Source of the DNA: Vreelandella alkaliphila
GTDB taxonomy: Bacteria > Pseudomonadota > Gammaproteobacteria > Pseudomonadales > Halomonadaceae
Length of the DNA stretch: 64,000 nucleotides
NCBI RefSeq assembly: GCF_016107625.1
Contig: NZ_JABASV010000004.1
Location: 329,414 to 393,413, forward strand
Reading direction: 5' to 3'
Shown here: positions 1-7,725 of the stretch, piece after piece
Layout of the letters: each line of letters starts with the position of its first letter
How positions within the stretch are numbered: position 1 is the first letter of the stretch
The notes under the pieces: model-generated
Database searches by the model: none
What the model was told of the DNA's origin: nothing
Seen by the model: the letters and a program-made list of their open reading frames with translations, nothing else
Position numbers and translations under genes: made by a program

Positions 1-861
1 ATGCATCTCTCGCTCTCTGCCAACCGTGAGATAGGCGGCGGCTGGAACACCCTAGCCCAGATAACAGTGCCGCTAAGCAGCCGTCCTGGCACATTAAGCA
101 CCAGCGTACGCCGAGACAATAACGGAGAAATGACCAGCAGAGTCCAATATGCCCACACCCCACCCATACAAGGCGGCTGGGGCTGGAACCTCGCCTATGA
201 ACACCGCGACACCGAAAGCAGTTACCGTCAGGCTGAAGTGGCTTGGCGGGGAGCTTCCACTGAATTACGAGGTGGCATTTTCGGCACCGACGACAATGAC
301 ACACGCTATGCCGATGCCAGAGGATCGCTGGTATACATGGACAATCAGTGGTTCGCGACCAATTACGTGCGCGATGGATTTGTCGTCGTCAGTACCGATG
401 GCCAGGCAGGCGTGCCGGTTCGCTACGAGAATCAATTAGTCGGCCATACCCGTGATAGCGGCCACCTACTCGTCCCCTGGGCCCGTGCCTACTACGCTGG
501 TAAATACGAGATCGACCCACTGGCTCTTTCCGCCAACCTCAATGTCCCAACAATTGAGCAGCGCGTAGCGGTAAACCCAGGTAGCGGCTACCTGCTGCGC
601 TTCCCGGTTGAACGTGTTATTGCCGCAACGATGGCCATTCTAGACAGGCAAGGCGAGCCACTGCCGTTAGGCTCTCGTGTTATCACTGACAACGGTTCAA
701 GCGCGCTGGTGGGCTGGGATGGACTGACGTATCTCAAAGGCCTACAGAGTGACAACCAATTACAAGTGACACTGCCCGACGGTAGTGCGTGCGTACTCAG
801 CCTATCTATTGATACCCACATCGATGATATCCAGCAGCTAGGGCCTAAACCCTGTACTTAG
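1..861 (+). CDS. Fimbrial outer-membrane usher, C-terminal part (truncated by window start)
   Basis: Only the last 286 codons are present and the reading frame is open to the window edge, so the true start lies upstream. The visible part matches the end of FimD/PapC-like ushers, which form the outer-membrane pore that exports and assembles chaperone-bound pilins. Late beta-barrel strands are followed by a plug/C-terminal-domain signature (GFVVVSTDGQAGVPVRYENQ, then LVPWARAYYAGKYEIDP and a VNPGSGYLLRFPV strand). The last residues carry a Cys pair region (SACVLSL...PKPCT), common in usher C-terminal domains. The next gene starts 14 nt downstream and encodes a SCPU-domain pilin, which points to the archaic Csu-type system, where usher (CsuD) precedes tip adhesin (CsuE). 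Family assignment is firm; the Csu subtype is inferred from the neighbour. Confidence 0.87.
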   Translation: MHLSLSANREIGGGWNTLAQITVPLSSRPGTLSTSVRRDNNGEMTSRVQYAHTPPIQGGWGWNLAYEHRDTESSYRQAEVAWRGASTELRGGIFGTDDNDTRYADARGSLVYMDNQWFATNYVRDGFVVVSTDGQAGVPVRYENQLVGHTRDSGHLLVPWARAYYAGKYEIDPLALSANLNVPTIEQRVAVNPGSGYLLRFPVERVIAATMAILDRQGEPLPLGSRVITDNGSSALVGWDGLTYLKGLQSDNQLQVTLPDGSACVLSLSIDTHIDDIQQLGPKPCT

Positions 862-875
862 AGGAGCGCCAACCA

Positions 876-1871
876 ATGCCACTCACAACTCATCGCTGCT
901 ATCACCGCTGGCTGGCCGGAGCTCTATTGCTGGTTTTGTTATTGATTACGCCTAAGGCTTGGGCGTGCACGGTAAGCCCAAGCACCAGCGCTAACTTTGG
1001 TAACATCAGTTCCTTTGCCATCACTAATACACCACGCGACACATCCGCCCAACCCAATGCGGATGCTGTTTGCCAGGGGTCTGTTCTAGGGCTCGCGGTT
1101 GTGTCTGACCAATGGATTCGCGCAACGGTCACTAGTGCTAACCAAGGGGAGCTGGTCAATGTTGCCAGCGGTGATGCCATACCTTTTCGCATCTTCGCGC
1201 TGGCTTCAGAGAATGAAGAGATCTTTCTCAACACGACCTACAACTATTTCAACTCTGTACTCATCGACCTGCTCGGCCTGCTTGGCGGCCAAAGCGTCGA
1301 CATCCCCATGGAGTTTCGCACCCAACCCACGGCCAATGTAGCCGCTGGCACGTACACCGACACCTTGACTGTCAATTGGAACTGGCGCATCTGTAATCTA
1401 GGTGTACTTGTGTGTCTCAGCTATCGTACCGGCTCGGGCACCAACACCATCACCATTAACCTGACTGTCACTCCAGACTGCGCCATTCAAGCACCCGACC
1501 TGAATTTCGGAAGCTCCCCACTGGTCGCCGGATTCAACCCAGTAACGCAAACCATCGATATTACCTGCACAAAAGGCAGCGACTACTCAGTAGGATTGAG
1601 CGATGGTCAGCATCCTGCTGCCAACATCCGCCGCATGGAGAACAATGGTCACTACCTGGAATACCAACTTTACAAAGGCACTACCGGCAACGACCGCTGG
1701 GGCAGTACTGGCAGCGAACGACGCCCCTCCTCCTCCGCCGACACCAACCCCGGCACACCTAGTGGCATAACAAGCCAGGGCTTCACTTACCGAGGCGACA
1801 TTCTACCGGGGCAAAACACACCACCGGCAGGTACCTACACCGATATGATTGTTGTCGATGTTATTTTTTAG
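876..1871 (+). CDS. Two-domain spore coat U (SCPU) fimbrial protein, probable CsuE-like tip adhesin
   Basis: 331 residues. A classical Sec signal peptide (basic start, LAGALLLVLLLITPKAWA) is probably cleaved before Cys31. The mature part has two SCPU/pilin-like domains: about residues 31-195 and 200-331. The second begins with TPDCAIQAPDLNFGSSPL, a typical SCPU opening, and ends with PAGTYTDMIVVDVIF, the usual last strand. Paired cysteines (ICNLGVLVC; PDC...ITC) suggest disulfides. Csu tip adhesins are two-domain proteins encoded last in the operon, after the usher, and this gene fits both length and position. A purine-rich RBS (GAGGAGCG) sits just before the ATG. A two-domain minor pilin is the alternative. 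Confidence 0.82.
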   Translation: MPLTTHRCYHRWLAGALLLVLLLITPKAWACTVSPSTSANFGNISSFAITNTPRDTSAQPNADAVCQGSVLGLAVVSDQWIRATVTSANQGELVNVASGDAIPFRIFALASENEEIFLNTTYNYFNSVLIDLLGLLGGQSVDIPMEFRTQPTANVAAGTYTDTLTVNWNWRICNLGVLVCLSYRTGSGTNTITINLTVTPDCAIQAPDLNFGSSPLVAGFNPVTQTIDITCTKGSDYSVGLSDGQHPAANIRRMENNGHYLEYQLYKGTTGNDRWGSTGSERRPSSSADTNPGTPSGITSQGFTYRGDILPGQNTPPAGTYTDMIVVDVIF

Positions 1872-2331
1872 CCAAGGCGCTTTTCGAACCCAAAATCCCC
1901 TGCGGGTGCGCTGACGCTTACACCGCGCTACAAACACCGCTCTAAATCAGCCTACGGCACCTACCGTAGCGCGGCGTAACGAATCTCGCGAGGGACGAGC
2001 GAATGAGGCACCCGCGTCATGGCCACGTAAGCAACACGATTATTTTACAGGGGGATTACCGCGAATCTAACTGAATCTGCTGCTTCCGGTTGTTTGGCAG
2101 CCTAATACTATTATTACTATGCAACCGCCCCAACCATTGCCATTACAAATGGCTTTATCGAATGCCGCACTGGAGTAATTCACCGAAACTTAGGAAAGAT
2201 AATTTTCACTTTGGCAATTTATTAAACAGAAGGATTCTTTACCAGGTGCACGTTTTCTCTACAACATCAAAAATTAAACAAAAAATAGCATTTATCGTAG
2301 ATAGAAACTCTTACAACAATCAAGTCCAGCA
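1872..2331. other. Intergenic spacer after the fimbrial operon
   Basis: This 460-bp stretch separates the fimbrial genes (plus strand) from the convergent LysR gene (minus strand). Its left part holds a palindromic repeat (described separately). The rest is AT-rich. Short open frames here have no ribosome-binding site and no recognisable protein features, so I see no gene. No clear U-tailed terminator was found for either converging transcript. Confidence 0.6.
1902..2015. repeat. Palindromic intergenic repeat, family A, copy 1
   Basis: A 114-bp element bounded by GCGGGTGC and GCACCCGC. Inside, TTACACCGCGCTA pairs with TAGCGCGGCGTAA, and the right part carries CTCGCGAGGGACGAGCGAATGAG. The same arrangement recurs between galU and pgm (degenerate) and three times between glmM and glmS, so it is a dispersed, probably non-autonomous repeat. 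It could fold into a long stem-loop in RNA from either strand. Confidence 0.8.
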
Positions 2332-3228
2332 CTAACAACGAATAGAAATATTCTCCATATACTGCATCAGATATCTTTCAAATGCATGAGAGATTCGCGA
2401 TCGCGGTCGGTATCTTGCAGTAATAACAGAGATAGGAAATGGTATTAATGGCGACAGCTTCTTTAACCTATGGCTCTCGATTTGGTGCTGTTTTGCAGTA
2501 TGCTCAGCGACAATCGCTATACCCACACCCTCCTGGCACATGATTAACGCTGGCGAAAAAAGATGTGATTCAGCGACAATATTACATTCAGCACCAACTA
2601 AATTAAAATTTTGTACTAAACGCTGGGTTGTTGCATGCCTACGATCTAATGTAACCAGTGGAAGACCACTTAGATGCTGCGGCGTCAACGTTTCCAATTC
2701 AAAAAGATCACTTTTGTTGGGCAACACGGCAATCAAATTGACTTGAAAAGGCGTTATTCTTAGCGATGATGTTGGCGACGGCGTCTCTACAACACCTATG
2801 TCAAAATGCCCGGCGAGGACCGCATCTATAACTTTCGTTGAGGCATGCGTTTGGAGCGAAACATTGATGCCAGGATGTTCTCGCATAAATTCGGAAATTA
2901 CGTAAGGCAACACCCCCATGGACACCCAACCTAGCGCTCCTACTGTCAGCATTCCGTACTCTAACTTGGCTAGCTGATCAACCCTAATTTCCAAGGTATT
3001 CAGCACATCCAAGGCATGCGTCACCTCAATTAGAAGTGTCGCCCCCTCAGGAGTAATCTCCAGCTTACCTTTCATTCGTTTAAATAATACAAAACCAACC
3101 GTTTCTTCTAGCCTGCCCAGCATGTTACTCGCTGCAGGCTGTGATATACCCAACTGTCTGGCTGCGCCACTGATACTTCCAGTCATGGCAATCGCTTGAA
3201 ACAACGTTAATTGTCGGGGATTTAACAT
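2332..3228 (-). CDS. LysR-family transcriptional regulator
   Basis: 298 residues, the usual LysR length. The N-terminal winged helix-turn-helix is clear (residues 1-60: LTLFQAIAMTGSISGAARQL, then GISQPAASNMLGRLEETVG and a wing FKRMKGKLEITPEG). Residues about 90-298 form the periplasmic-binding-protein-like effector domain. It is the last gene of a minus-strand cassette, 12 nt downstream of the DadA-like oxidase and co-oriented with it and the symporter, so it probably responds to the substrate of that pathway. LysR genes are more often divergent from their targets, so co-transcription here is slightly unusual. The inducer is unknown. Confidence 0.9.
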   Translation of the reverse strand: MLNPRQLTLFQAIAMTGSISGAARQLGISQPAASNMLGRLEETVGFVLFKRMKGKLEITPEGATLLIEVTHALDVLNTLEIRVDQLAKLEYGMLTVGALGWVSMGVLPYVISEFMREHPGINVSLQTHASTKVIDAVLAGHFDIGVVETPSPTSSLRITPFQVNLIAVLPNKSDLFELETLTPQHLSGLPLVTLDRRHATTQRLVQNFNLVGAECNIVAESHLFSPALIMCQEGVGIAIVAEHTAKQHQIESHRLKKLSPLIPFPISVITARYRPRSRISHAFERYLMQYMENISIRC

Positions 3229-3240
3229 ATTGTGGGGCTG

Positions 3241-4464
3241 CTAAAGGTGTCGGTGTGGGGAAAGTGGATTTAACATATTAAAGCCTGACTTTATCTCGTC
3301 AGTAAGAGTCTTAGCCGTGACTGCCGCAAGGGTCAACCCCAAGTGACCATGCCCCGTATTGACCCAAAGCCCAGGGTGATGCCGCAAACCACCAACATAG
3401 GGAACACCATCCGGTGTGGTAGACCTAGCCCCTACCCATGGTTCGCGAACACCTGCTCCTAAGTGACGCTTCGCAATCCTATCAAGTTGAGTTATTCGAT
3501 CGTTGTTCACCGGCGCATTATGCGACGCAAACTCTGATAATCCAGCAATTCTTATGCCCCCATTCATAGGAGTAGCAAAAACACCATGATTAGCTAGCCC
3601 TACAGGCCGAGATATTTCAATTGGCTCGTCAACAATCGCATGGTAGCCGCGTTCAGATACGATGGGCAAATCTATCCCCATTTTTTTTAGCAGGTATCCG
3701 GTAAAGGTACCTGTTGCAAGAACTACATGTTTCGCACAAAACTCACCACCTTTAGCAGTGACAGCTTGCCCACCCTCTATCGTTCGCACTGTTTCAATTT
3801 CAGATTTCTGAAACCTGCCACCAATAGATAAATAATGGTCAAATAGTTTTTTACTTAATTCATAAGGATCAGTAGAAAAGCGAGCGTCTGGATAAAAAAC
3901 GCCACCACTATAATGACTCCTTAGCCCTATGACATTCTCCTTTACTTCGTTACTACTCAAGATAGAGTATGGGATATTAAAAGCTTTTTTGTACTGTGCT
4001 TCAATTTTCATAAAGTCCTGAAAGGTGCCGGGTTTATCAAATGCAACGACAACGCCAGACGACTTTACTAAAGATGCACAGCCTGCATCATCGAGCAAGT
4101 TTTCCCAGCAGTTCCAGGCATCCTTCATCATTGACCCCATACTGTAACCGCTCGACTCCCATTCTCGCTGCCTCGTAGCACGTAAGAAATACTTACCAAA
4201 CTTCGATAATTTCAGCGCGTAGCTTGAACGAATAGATAGAGGACTATTTTTATCAAGCACCATTGGTACTAAGTTTTTTCGCAAGCTGGGGGTAATTAAT
4301 GGCATAACAGCATAATTAGCGATGATACCCGCATTGCCATAGGATGTGTCTGCCCCTGGGAGACCTTTGTCGATTAAGCAAGTATCATATCCCATCTTTA
4401 CAAGTGAAATAGCACTACTCAGCCCTACAACACCAGCACCGACTACAATGACAGTATAATCCAT
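3241..4464 (-). CDS. FAD-dependent D-amino-acid dehydrogenase-like oxidoreductase (DadA family)
   Basis: About 407 residues. The N-terminus has the Rossmann FAD motif (VIVVGAGVVGLSSA) and the SYGNAGI motif typical of DadA-type D-amino acid dehydrogenases. The C-terminus has TPDGVPYVGG and NTGHGHLGLTLA, the second dinucleotide/flavin contact of this family. I chose the ATG giving MDYTVIVVGAG because GGAAGA lies 8-9 nt upstream; an in-frame GTG 48 nt further up would add residues that do not fit the family. Likely membrane-associated deamination of a D-amino or related amino acid. It sits between a sodium symporter/small peptide pair and a LysR gene, consistent with uptake followed by oxidation. 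Substrate unknown. Confidence 0.85.
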   Translation of the reverse strand: MDYTVIVVGAGVVGLSSAISLVKMGYDTCLIDKGLPGADTSYGNAGIIANYAVMPLITPSLRKNLVPMVLDKNSPLSIRSSYALKLSKFGKYFLRATRQREWESSGYSMGSMMKDAWNCWENLLDDAGCASLVKSSGVVVAFDKPGTFQDFMKIEAQYKKAFNIPYSILSSNEVKENVIGLRSHYSGGVFYPDARFSTDPYELSKKLFDHYLSIGGRFQKSEIETVRTIEGGQAVTAKGGEFCAKHVVLATGTFTGYLLKKMGIDLPIVSERGYHAIVDEPIEISRPVGLANHGVFATPMNGGIRIAGLSEFASHNAPVNNDRITQLDRIAKRHLGAGVREPWVGARSTTPDGVPYVGGLRHHPGLWVNTGHGHLGLTLAAVTAKTLTDEIKSGFNMLNPLSPHRHL

Positions 4465-4518
4465 AACTTTATTCTTCCAAAAGCAGTGCGGAAAAGCATT
4501 GCTCATCCGCACTATTGT

Positions 4519-4635
4519 TTATTTTATATTTTTTGCATCATCTATATAAAACTTGAGACTAACAATCCCAATATATAAAGAAGTAGCAATACATAGAGCG
4601 CTGAAAGTGTAGATAACCGCTGAGTACAAAATCAT
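4519..4635 (-). CDS. 38-residue single-span membrane peptide coupled to the symporter
   Basis: The sequence reads MILYSAVIYTFSALCIATSL then YIGIVSLKFYIDDAKNIK and stops: one hydrophobic segment (about residues 3-27) with a charged C-terminal tail. Its ATG overlaps the TGA of the upstream symporter gene as ATGA, the classic arrangement for translational coupling, and it ends 54 nt before the oxidase start. Very small membrane subunits encoded next to secondary transporters are known (for example MetS with the NSS transporter MetP, and small accessory proteins beside some SSS symporters). I therefore infer an accessory subunit of the neighbouring symporter. I do not recognise a specific family; the reading frame and overlap are seen directly, the function is inference. 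Confidence 0.62.
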   Translation of the reverse strand: MILYSAVIYTFSALCIATSLYIGIVSLKFYIDDAKNIK

Positions 4636-6047
4636 GACTTACTCCCCAGAACAGTATTGATACTAATAACTTTTTTGTCAGTAATCGCAAGCAGTACAAA
4701 AACTATTAGGTTCACAGACACACCAGCAAGTAGAGGCGTAAATCCGGTTAACTCCTGAAGCGGAAATGGCCCCCAATTCCATAGTGCTGTGGTTGCTCCA
4801 CCAAGAACGATGGCTGAAATAGCGGCACGTTTACTCATTACGTCAAATAGAACCGCACCGATAAGAGGAATAATCATGGTAGGCGCCCATAGCGCATAGC
4901 TCATGAGTAGAGCATCTACGATAGAGGTCGCTGTTAAGGCGAATAGAGTAGCGGCAACGCCCACTATCAAGCTAACCCAACGCTCAATCTTCAAATGCTG
5001 TTTAGAGGTCGCCTTGGTATTTACATGCTTAGAGTATATGTCTCTTACAAAGACAACAGCTGTTGAGTTCAAGTAAGAGTCGGCCGTTGACATAACTACC
5101 GCCAATAGTGCGGCTAACACCAACCCTGTGACACCAATAGGTAAGATACTCTTGACTAATGTAGGCAGTGCTTGATCTGGTGCAATATCTGGGAATAGAA
5201 CAACAGCGACTAGACCCAGAGTGGCTGTAATAGTGAAGAAAAGTAAACCAAACAAACCTGAGAGCATGTACCCTTTCTGCGCATTTTTAGGATCTGGCGC
5301 GCAGAAAGCACGTTGGGCATAGGGCTGAACAAGCGCCTCCCCGAGCATAAAGGCAACAAATATTGTTATAAATGTTGCAATTTCATAACTACCTATAACG
5401 CTGAAGTGCCCCACTGGTAGAGCTGCGACTAATTCAGCAGGCCCACCGATCTGATATAGACCGATGATGAGCGTGACAGGCAAGAAGATGCCTAGAAGCA
5501 TGAACTGAATTACGTCAGTCTGAATGACTGCCCACATACCACCAGCCACCGAGTAGACCATTACAATACACATACCGATCAAAATTCCAGCAGTAATACT
5601 GATGCCTAGAATTGCTTGGAAGATAGTACCGATGGCAAGTGCTTGAGCGCCCAGTATGCCTATACAAAACACTAAAGATAAAACCGCACTAAGCAAACGC
5701 GCAAACCCACCATAATGAACTTCCATTATATCGCCCAACGTTTGAGCGCCGGGATAGCGTTTTAACTTTGGTGCGATTAACCAACCGGTTAGGAATGTTT
5801 GAATAGTAAATCCAGACGCTGCAAAGAGAAATACGTATCCATCGTTAAAAGTCTGTCCAGCCCTTCCCATACTTGAACCGCCGCCTAAAAAAGACGCAGA
5901 GAGCGTAGCGAAAAGTACTGGCCAAATTATTTTATTCCCTGCAACGGCGAAGTCATCGCTATCTTTTACTCTGAAAGCACTATAAACCCCTATGCCAATC
6001 ATAAGCAGGAAATACAGGGCTATCATAGCCCAGTCAATATTGCTCAT
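4632..6047 (-). CDS. Sodium/solute symporter, SSS family (TC 2.A.21)
   Basis: 471 residues with about 13 hydrophobic spans. It has the SSS opening (YFLLMIGIGVYSAFRVKDSDDFAVAGN), then LSASFLGGGSSMGRAGQTF and the GGMWAVIQTDVIQFMLL segment diagnostic of the family around TM5-6, plus VMSTADSYLNSTAVVFVRDIY near TM8. First gene of the minus-strand cassette, with an RBS-like GGGTG just upstream of the ATG. Its stop overlaps the start of a 38-codon membrane peptide. Coupled to a DadA-like oxidase and a LysR regulator, it probably imports an amino acid or related amine, but the substrate cannot be read from sequence. Confidence 0.92.
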   Translation of the reverse strand: MSNIDWAMIALYFLLMIGIGVYSAFRVKDSDDFAVAGNKIIWPVLFATLSASFLGGGSSMGRAGQTFNDGYVFLFAASGFTIQTFLTGWLIAPKLKRYPGAQTLGDIMEVHYGGFARLLSAVLSLVFCIGILGAQALAIGTIFQAILGISITAGILIGMCIVMVYSVAGGMWAVIQTDVIQFMLLGIFLPVTLIIGLYQIGGPAELVAALPVGHFSVIGSYEIATFITIFVAFMLGEALVQPYAQRAFCAPDPKNAQKGYMLSGLFGLLFFTITATLGLVAVVLFPDIAPDQALPTLVKSILPIGVTGLVLAALLAVVMSTADSYLNSTAVVFVRDIYSKHVNTKATSKQHLKIERWVSLIVGVAATLFALTATSIVDALLMSYALWAPTMIIPLIGAVLFDVMSKRAAISAIVLGGATTALWNWGPFPLQELTGFTPLLAGVSVNLIVFVLLAITDKKVISINTVLGSKS

Positions 6048-6543
6048 AGAACACCCGTTTATTGTTTATTGATGTCCGAACATTTTATGGCCATTACTCA
6101 TAACTTGAAAGCCCATTAAGATTATTAACCTATAACATGAAGCTATACCTTCAAGAATCAAAAAAAACACATATTATAAAAATATTGCAGCAAACAAAAA
6201 TAATACAATCTCTCAAAAAACGAACAACATGTTGTATTTTTTATGAATAACTTAGCATCAAATAAGATTTCACTATACAGGTTGGAATTTAGTTAAATTA
6301 ATATCTTTAACTAGCAACCTCCAGTGTCAAGATAGTTATCACCTAATTTTCTTTATCAGTAAGCGCGAAAAACCTAGTACTTTTAGCCTGGATTCATAGA
6401 ATAAGCGCAGCACTTTAGATCACAAGGTAGAGACAGGAGGGCTAGCGCCGGTCCCCTCTCTGTCTTACCTACCAAAGCGAACCAGAGCATGAGATCCCGG
6501 CAAGGCTCTTCTCGACCCCAAAATATCGGCTCCCCACACAACC

Positions 6544-6647
6544 GTCATTCCCGAGTGGGGTTATCGGGAATCCACCTTGACCTTACCCGCTGGGCCACCG
6601 AACGCCTGAATCAAACTGGATTCCCGCTAAGGGCATGCGGGAATGAC
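6544..6647. repeat. Palindromic intergenic repeat, family B, copy 1
   Basis: A 104-bp element with terminal inverted repeats GTCATTCCCG and CGGGAATGAC. Each half folds again internally: ATTCCCGAGTGGGG with TATCGGGAATCC on the left, and GGATTCCCGC with GCGGGAAT on the right. Two further copies lie at 40.46-40.77 kb. The ATTCCC...GGGAAT core resembles the widespread small repeat class exemplified by neisserial dRS3, though I do not claim homology. Confidence 0.78.
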
Positions 6648-6679
6648 AGAACGGTGGGAATAGTAGTGTTAATGGCAAG

Positions 6680-6713
6680 AAAAAAGCCGCTGCAGGGTGA
6701 ACTGAGCGGCTTC
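6680..6713 (-). terminator. Rho-independent terminator of galU
   Basis: Read on the minus strand: AAGCCGCTCAG, loop TTCACC, CTGCAGCGGCTT followed by a run of six T. The stem is AGCCGCT/AGCGGCT plus CAG/CTG with one bulged base. It begins about 28 nt after the galU stop codon and ends galU transcription before the AT-rich symporter region, so this is the downstream end of the polysaccharide locus. Confidence 0.88.
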
Positions 6714-6740
6714 TTTTAGCAATATTATTGGCCGTTGACC

Positions 6741-7598
6741 TTACACGTCATAACCTGCTTCGCGAGCAAGCGTAGTGTTAGCTTGCAGCCAGCCTTCAAT
6801 ATGACCACAATCGAAGGTGCGGCCATGCATACGGAACGCCTGTACGGTTTTACCTTCCTGCATCAAGCGATCGATGGCATCCGTTAGCTGGATTTCATTA
6901 CCCGCACCAGGTGGCTGGTCACACAGCAGCTCCATAATGCGATATGGCAGCACATAGCGGCCAATAACCGAAAGGCGTGAAGGCGCTTCTTCAGGCGTCG
7001 GCTTCTCTACAACACCGCGCATGTTGGCGCTCTCACCGGCAGCAGGCTCATCACAGTCCACAATGCCATAACGATAAACGTCTTCCTTAGGCACCGCTTC
7101 CACCATGATTTGCGAAGCGCTATTTGTATTCCAACGCTCTACCATGCTGCCCAGATCACAAGCCGTACTGCCAACTTGTGGCTTCACCAGCACATCAGGA
7201 AGGATGACGGCAAATGGCTCGTCTTTGTCTAACAGGTGCGCGGCACAGAAAATCGCATGGCCCAAGCCTTTTGCATTTGGTTGGCGAACGCTGGTCACTT
7301 TGAGTTTTTTGGGTGAAATGGCCGATAGCGTCTCCAGCAACGCACTCTTGCCTTTACTGGCTAATGAATGCTCAAGTTCAAAGTGAGCATCAAAATGATC
7401 TTCAATGGCTGATTTCCCAGCCCGAGTTACCAGAATGATTTCATTAATACCCGCCGCCAGCGCTTCTTCCACCACGTGTTGAATGAGCGGACGATCCACA
7501 ACGGGCACCATCTCCTTGGGAATCGCCTTGCTGATGGGTAGCAGGCGTGTGCCAAAACCGGCTACCGGAATAATCGCTTTACGCACTTGGGTCATCAT
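6741..7598 (-). CDS. galU: UTP--glucose-1-phosphate uridylyltransferase
   Basis: 285 residues, typical for bacterial GalU. Makes UDP-glucose from UTP and glucose-1-phosphate. The nucleotide-binding signature KAIIPVAGFGTRLLPISKAI with KEMVPVVDRPLIQHVVEEA opens the protein. EKPTPEEAPSRLSVIGRYVL and DCGHIEGWLQAN (C-terminal GalU signature) follow. GGAC precedes the first of two adjacent ATG codons at good spacing. It lies downstream of pgm, which makes its substrate, with a repeat element in between, and is the last gene before a strong terminator. UDP-glucose also feeds Ugd encoded upstream. Confidence 0.96.
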   Translation of the reverse strand: MMTQVRKAIIPVAGFGTRLLPISKAIPKEMVPVVDRPLIQHVVEEALAAGINEIILVTRAGKSAIEDHFDAHFELEHSLASKGKSALLETLSAISPKKLKVTSVRQPNAKGLGHAIFCAAHLLDKDEPFAVILPDVLVKPQVGSTACDLGSMVERWNTNSASQIMVEAVPKEDVYRYGIVDCDEPAAGESANMRGVVEKPTPEEAPSRLSVIGRYVLPYRIMELLCDQPPGAGNEIQLTDAIDRLMQEGKTVQAFRMHGRTFDCGHIEGWLQANTTLAREAGYDV

Positions 7599-7614
7599 TA
7601 ACGTCCTTTCTATT

Positions 7615-7723
7615 GCGGGTGCGCTGTGGGCTTACCTCGCACTGCAAAACCGATAAAATAAATATTCCGCACCTACCGTAGCGCGGTGTAACAACTCTCG
7701 TTAGGAACCAACGAATAGGTCAC
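7615..7723. repeat. Palindromic intergenic repeat, family A, degenerate copy
   Basis: Starts with GCGGGTGCGCTG and continues CTTACCTCGCACTGCAAAAC; the right half has ACCTACCGTAGCGCGGTGTA and CGAATAGGTCAC. It keeps the layout of the family A copy at 1.9 kb but the outer inverted repeat has decayed. It fills the whole space between pgm and galU, where it could act as an RNA stem-loop within the transcript. Confidence 0.65.
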
Positions 7724-7725
7724 AC

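Larger units (their letters stand above)
6048..6740. other. Intergenic region between symporter and galU
   Basis: About 690 bp. The left half (to about 6.36 kb) is very AT-rich and would hold the promoter and LysR-binding site of the minus-strand symporter cassette, although no convincing -35/-10 pair or T-N11-A box could be fixed by eye. The right half holds a palindromic repeat and the galU terminator, both listed separately. No protein-coding gene is apparent; the open frame across the repeat has no RBS and is repeat-derived. Confidence 0.6.

Noticed and set aside
2090..2335. 81-codon open frame after the fimbrial operon
   Set aside because: No RBS, no recognisable motif, AT-rich spacer; antisense end overlaps the LysR gene.
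6489..6719. 76-codon open frame left of galU
   Set aside because: Runs through the family B palindrome and the galU terminator; not a gene.
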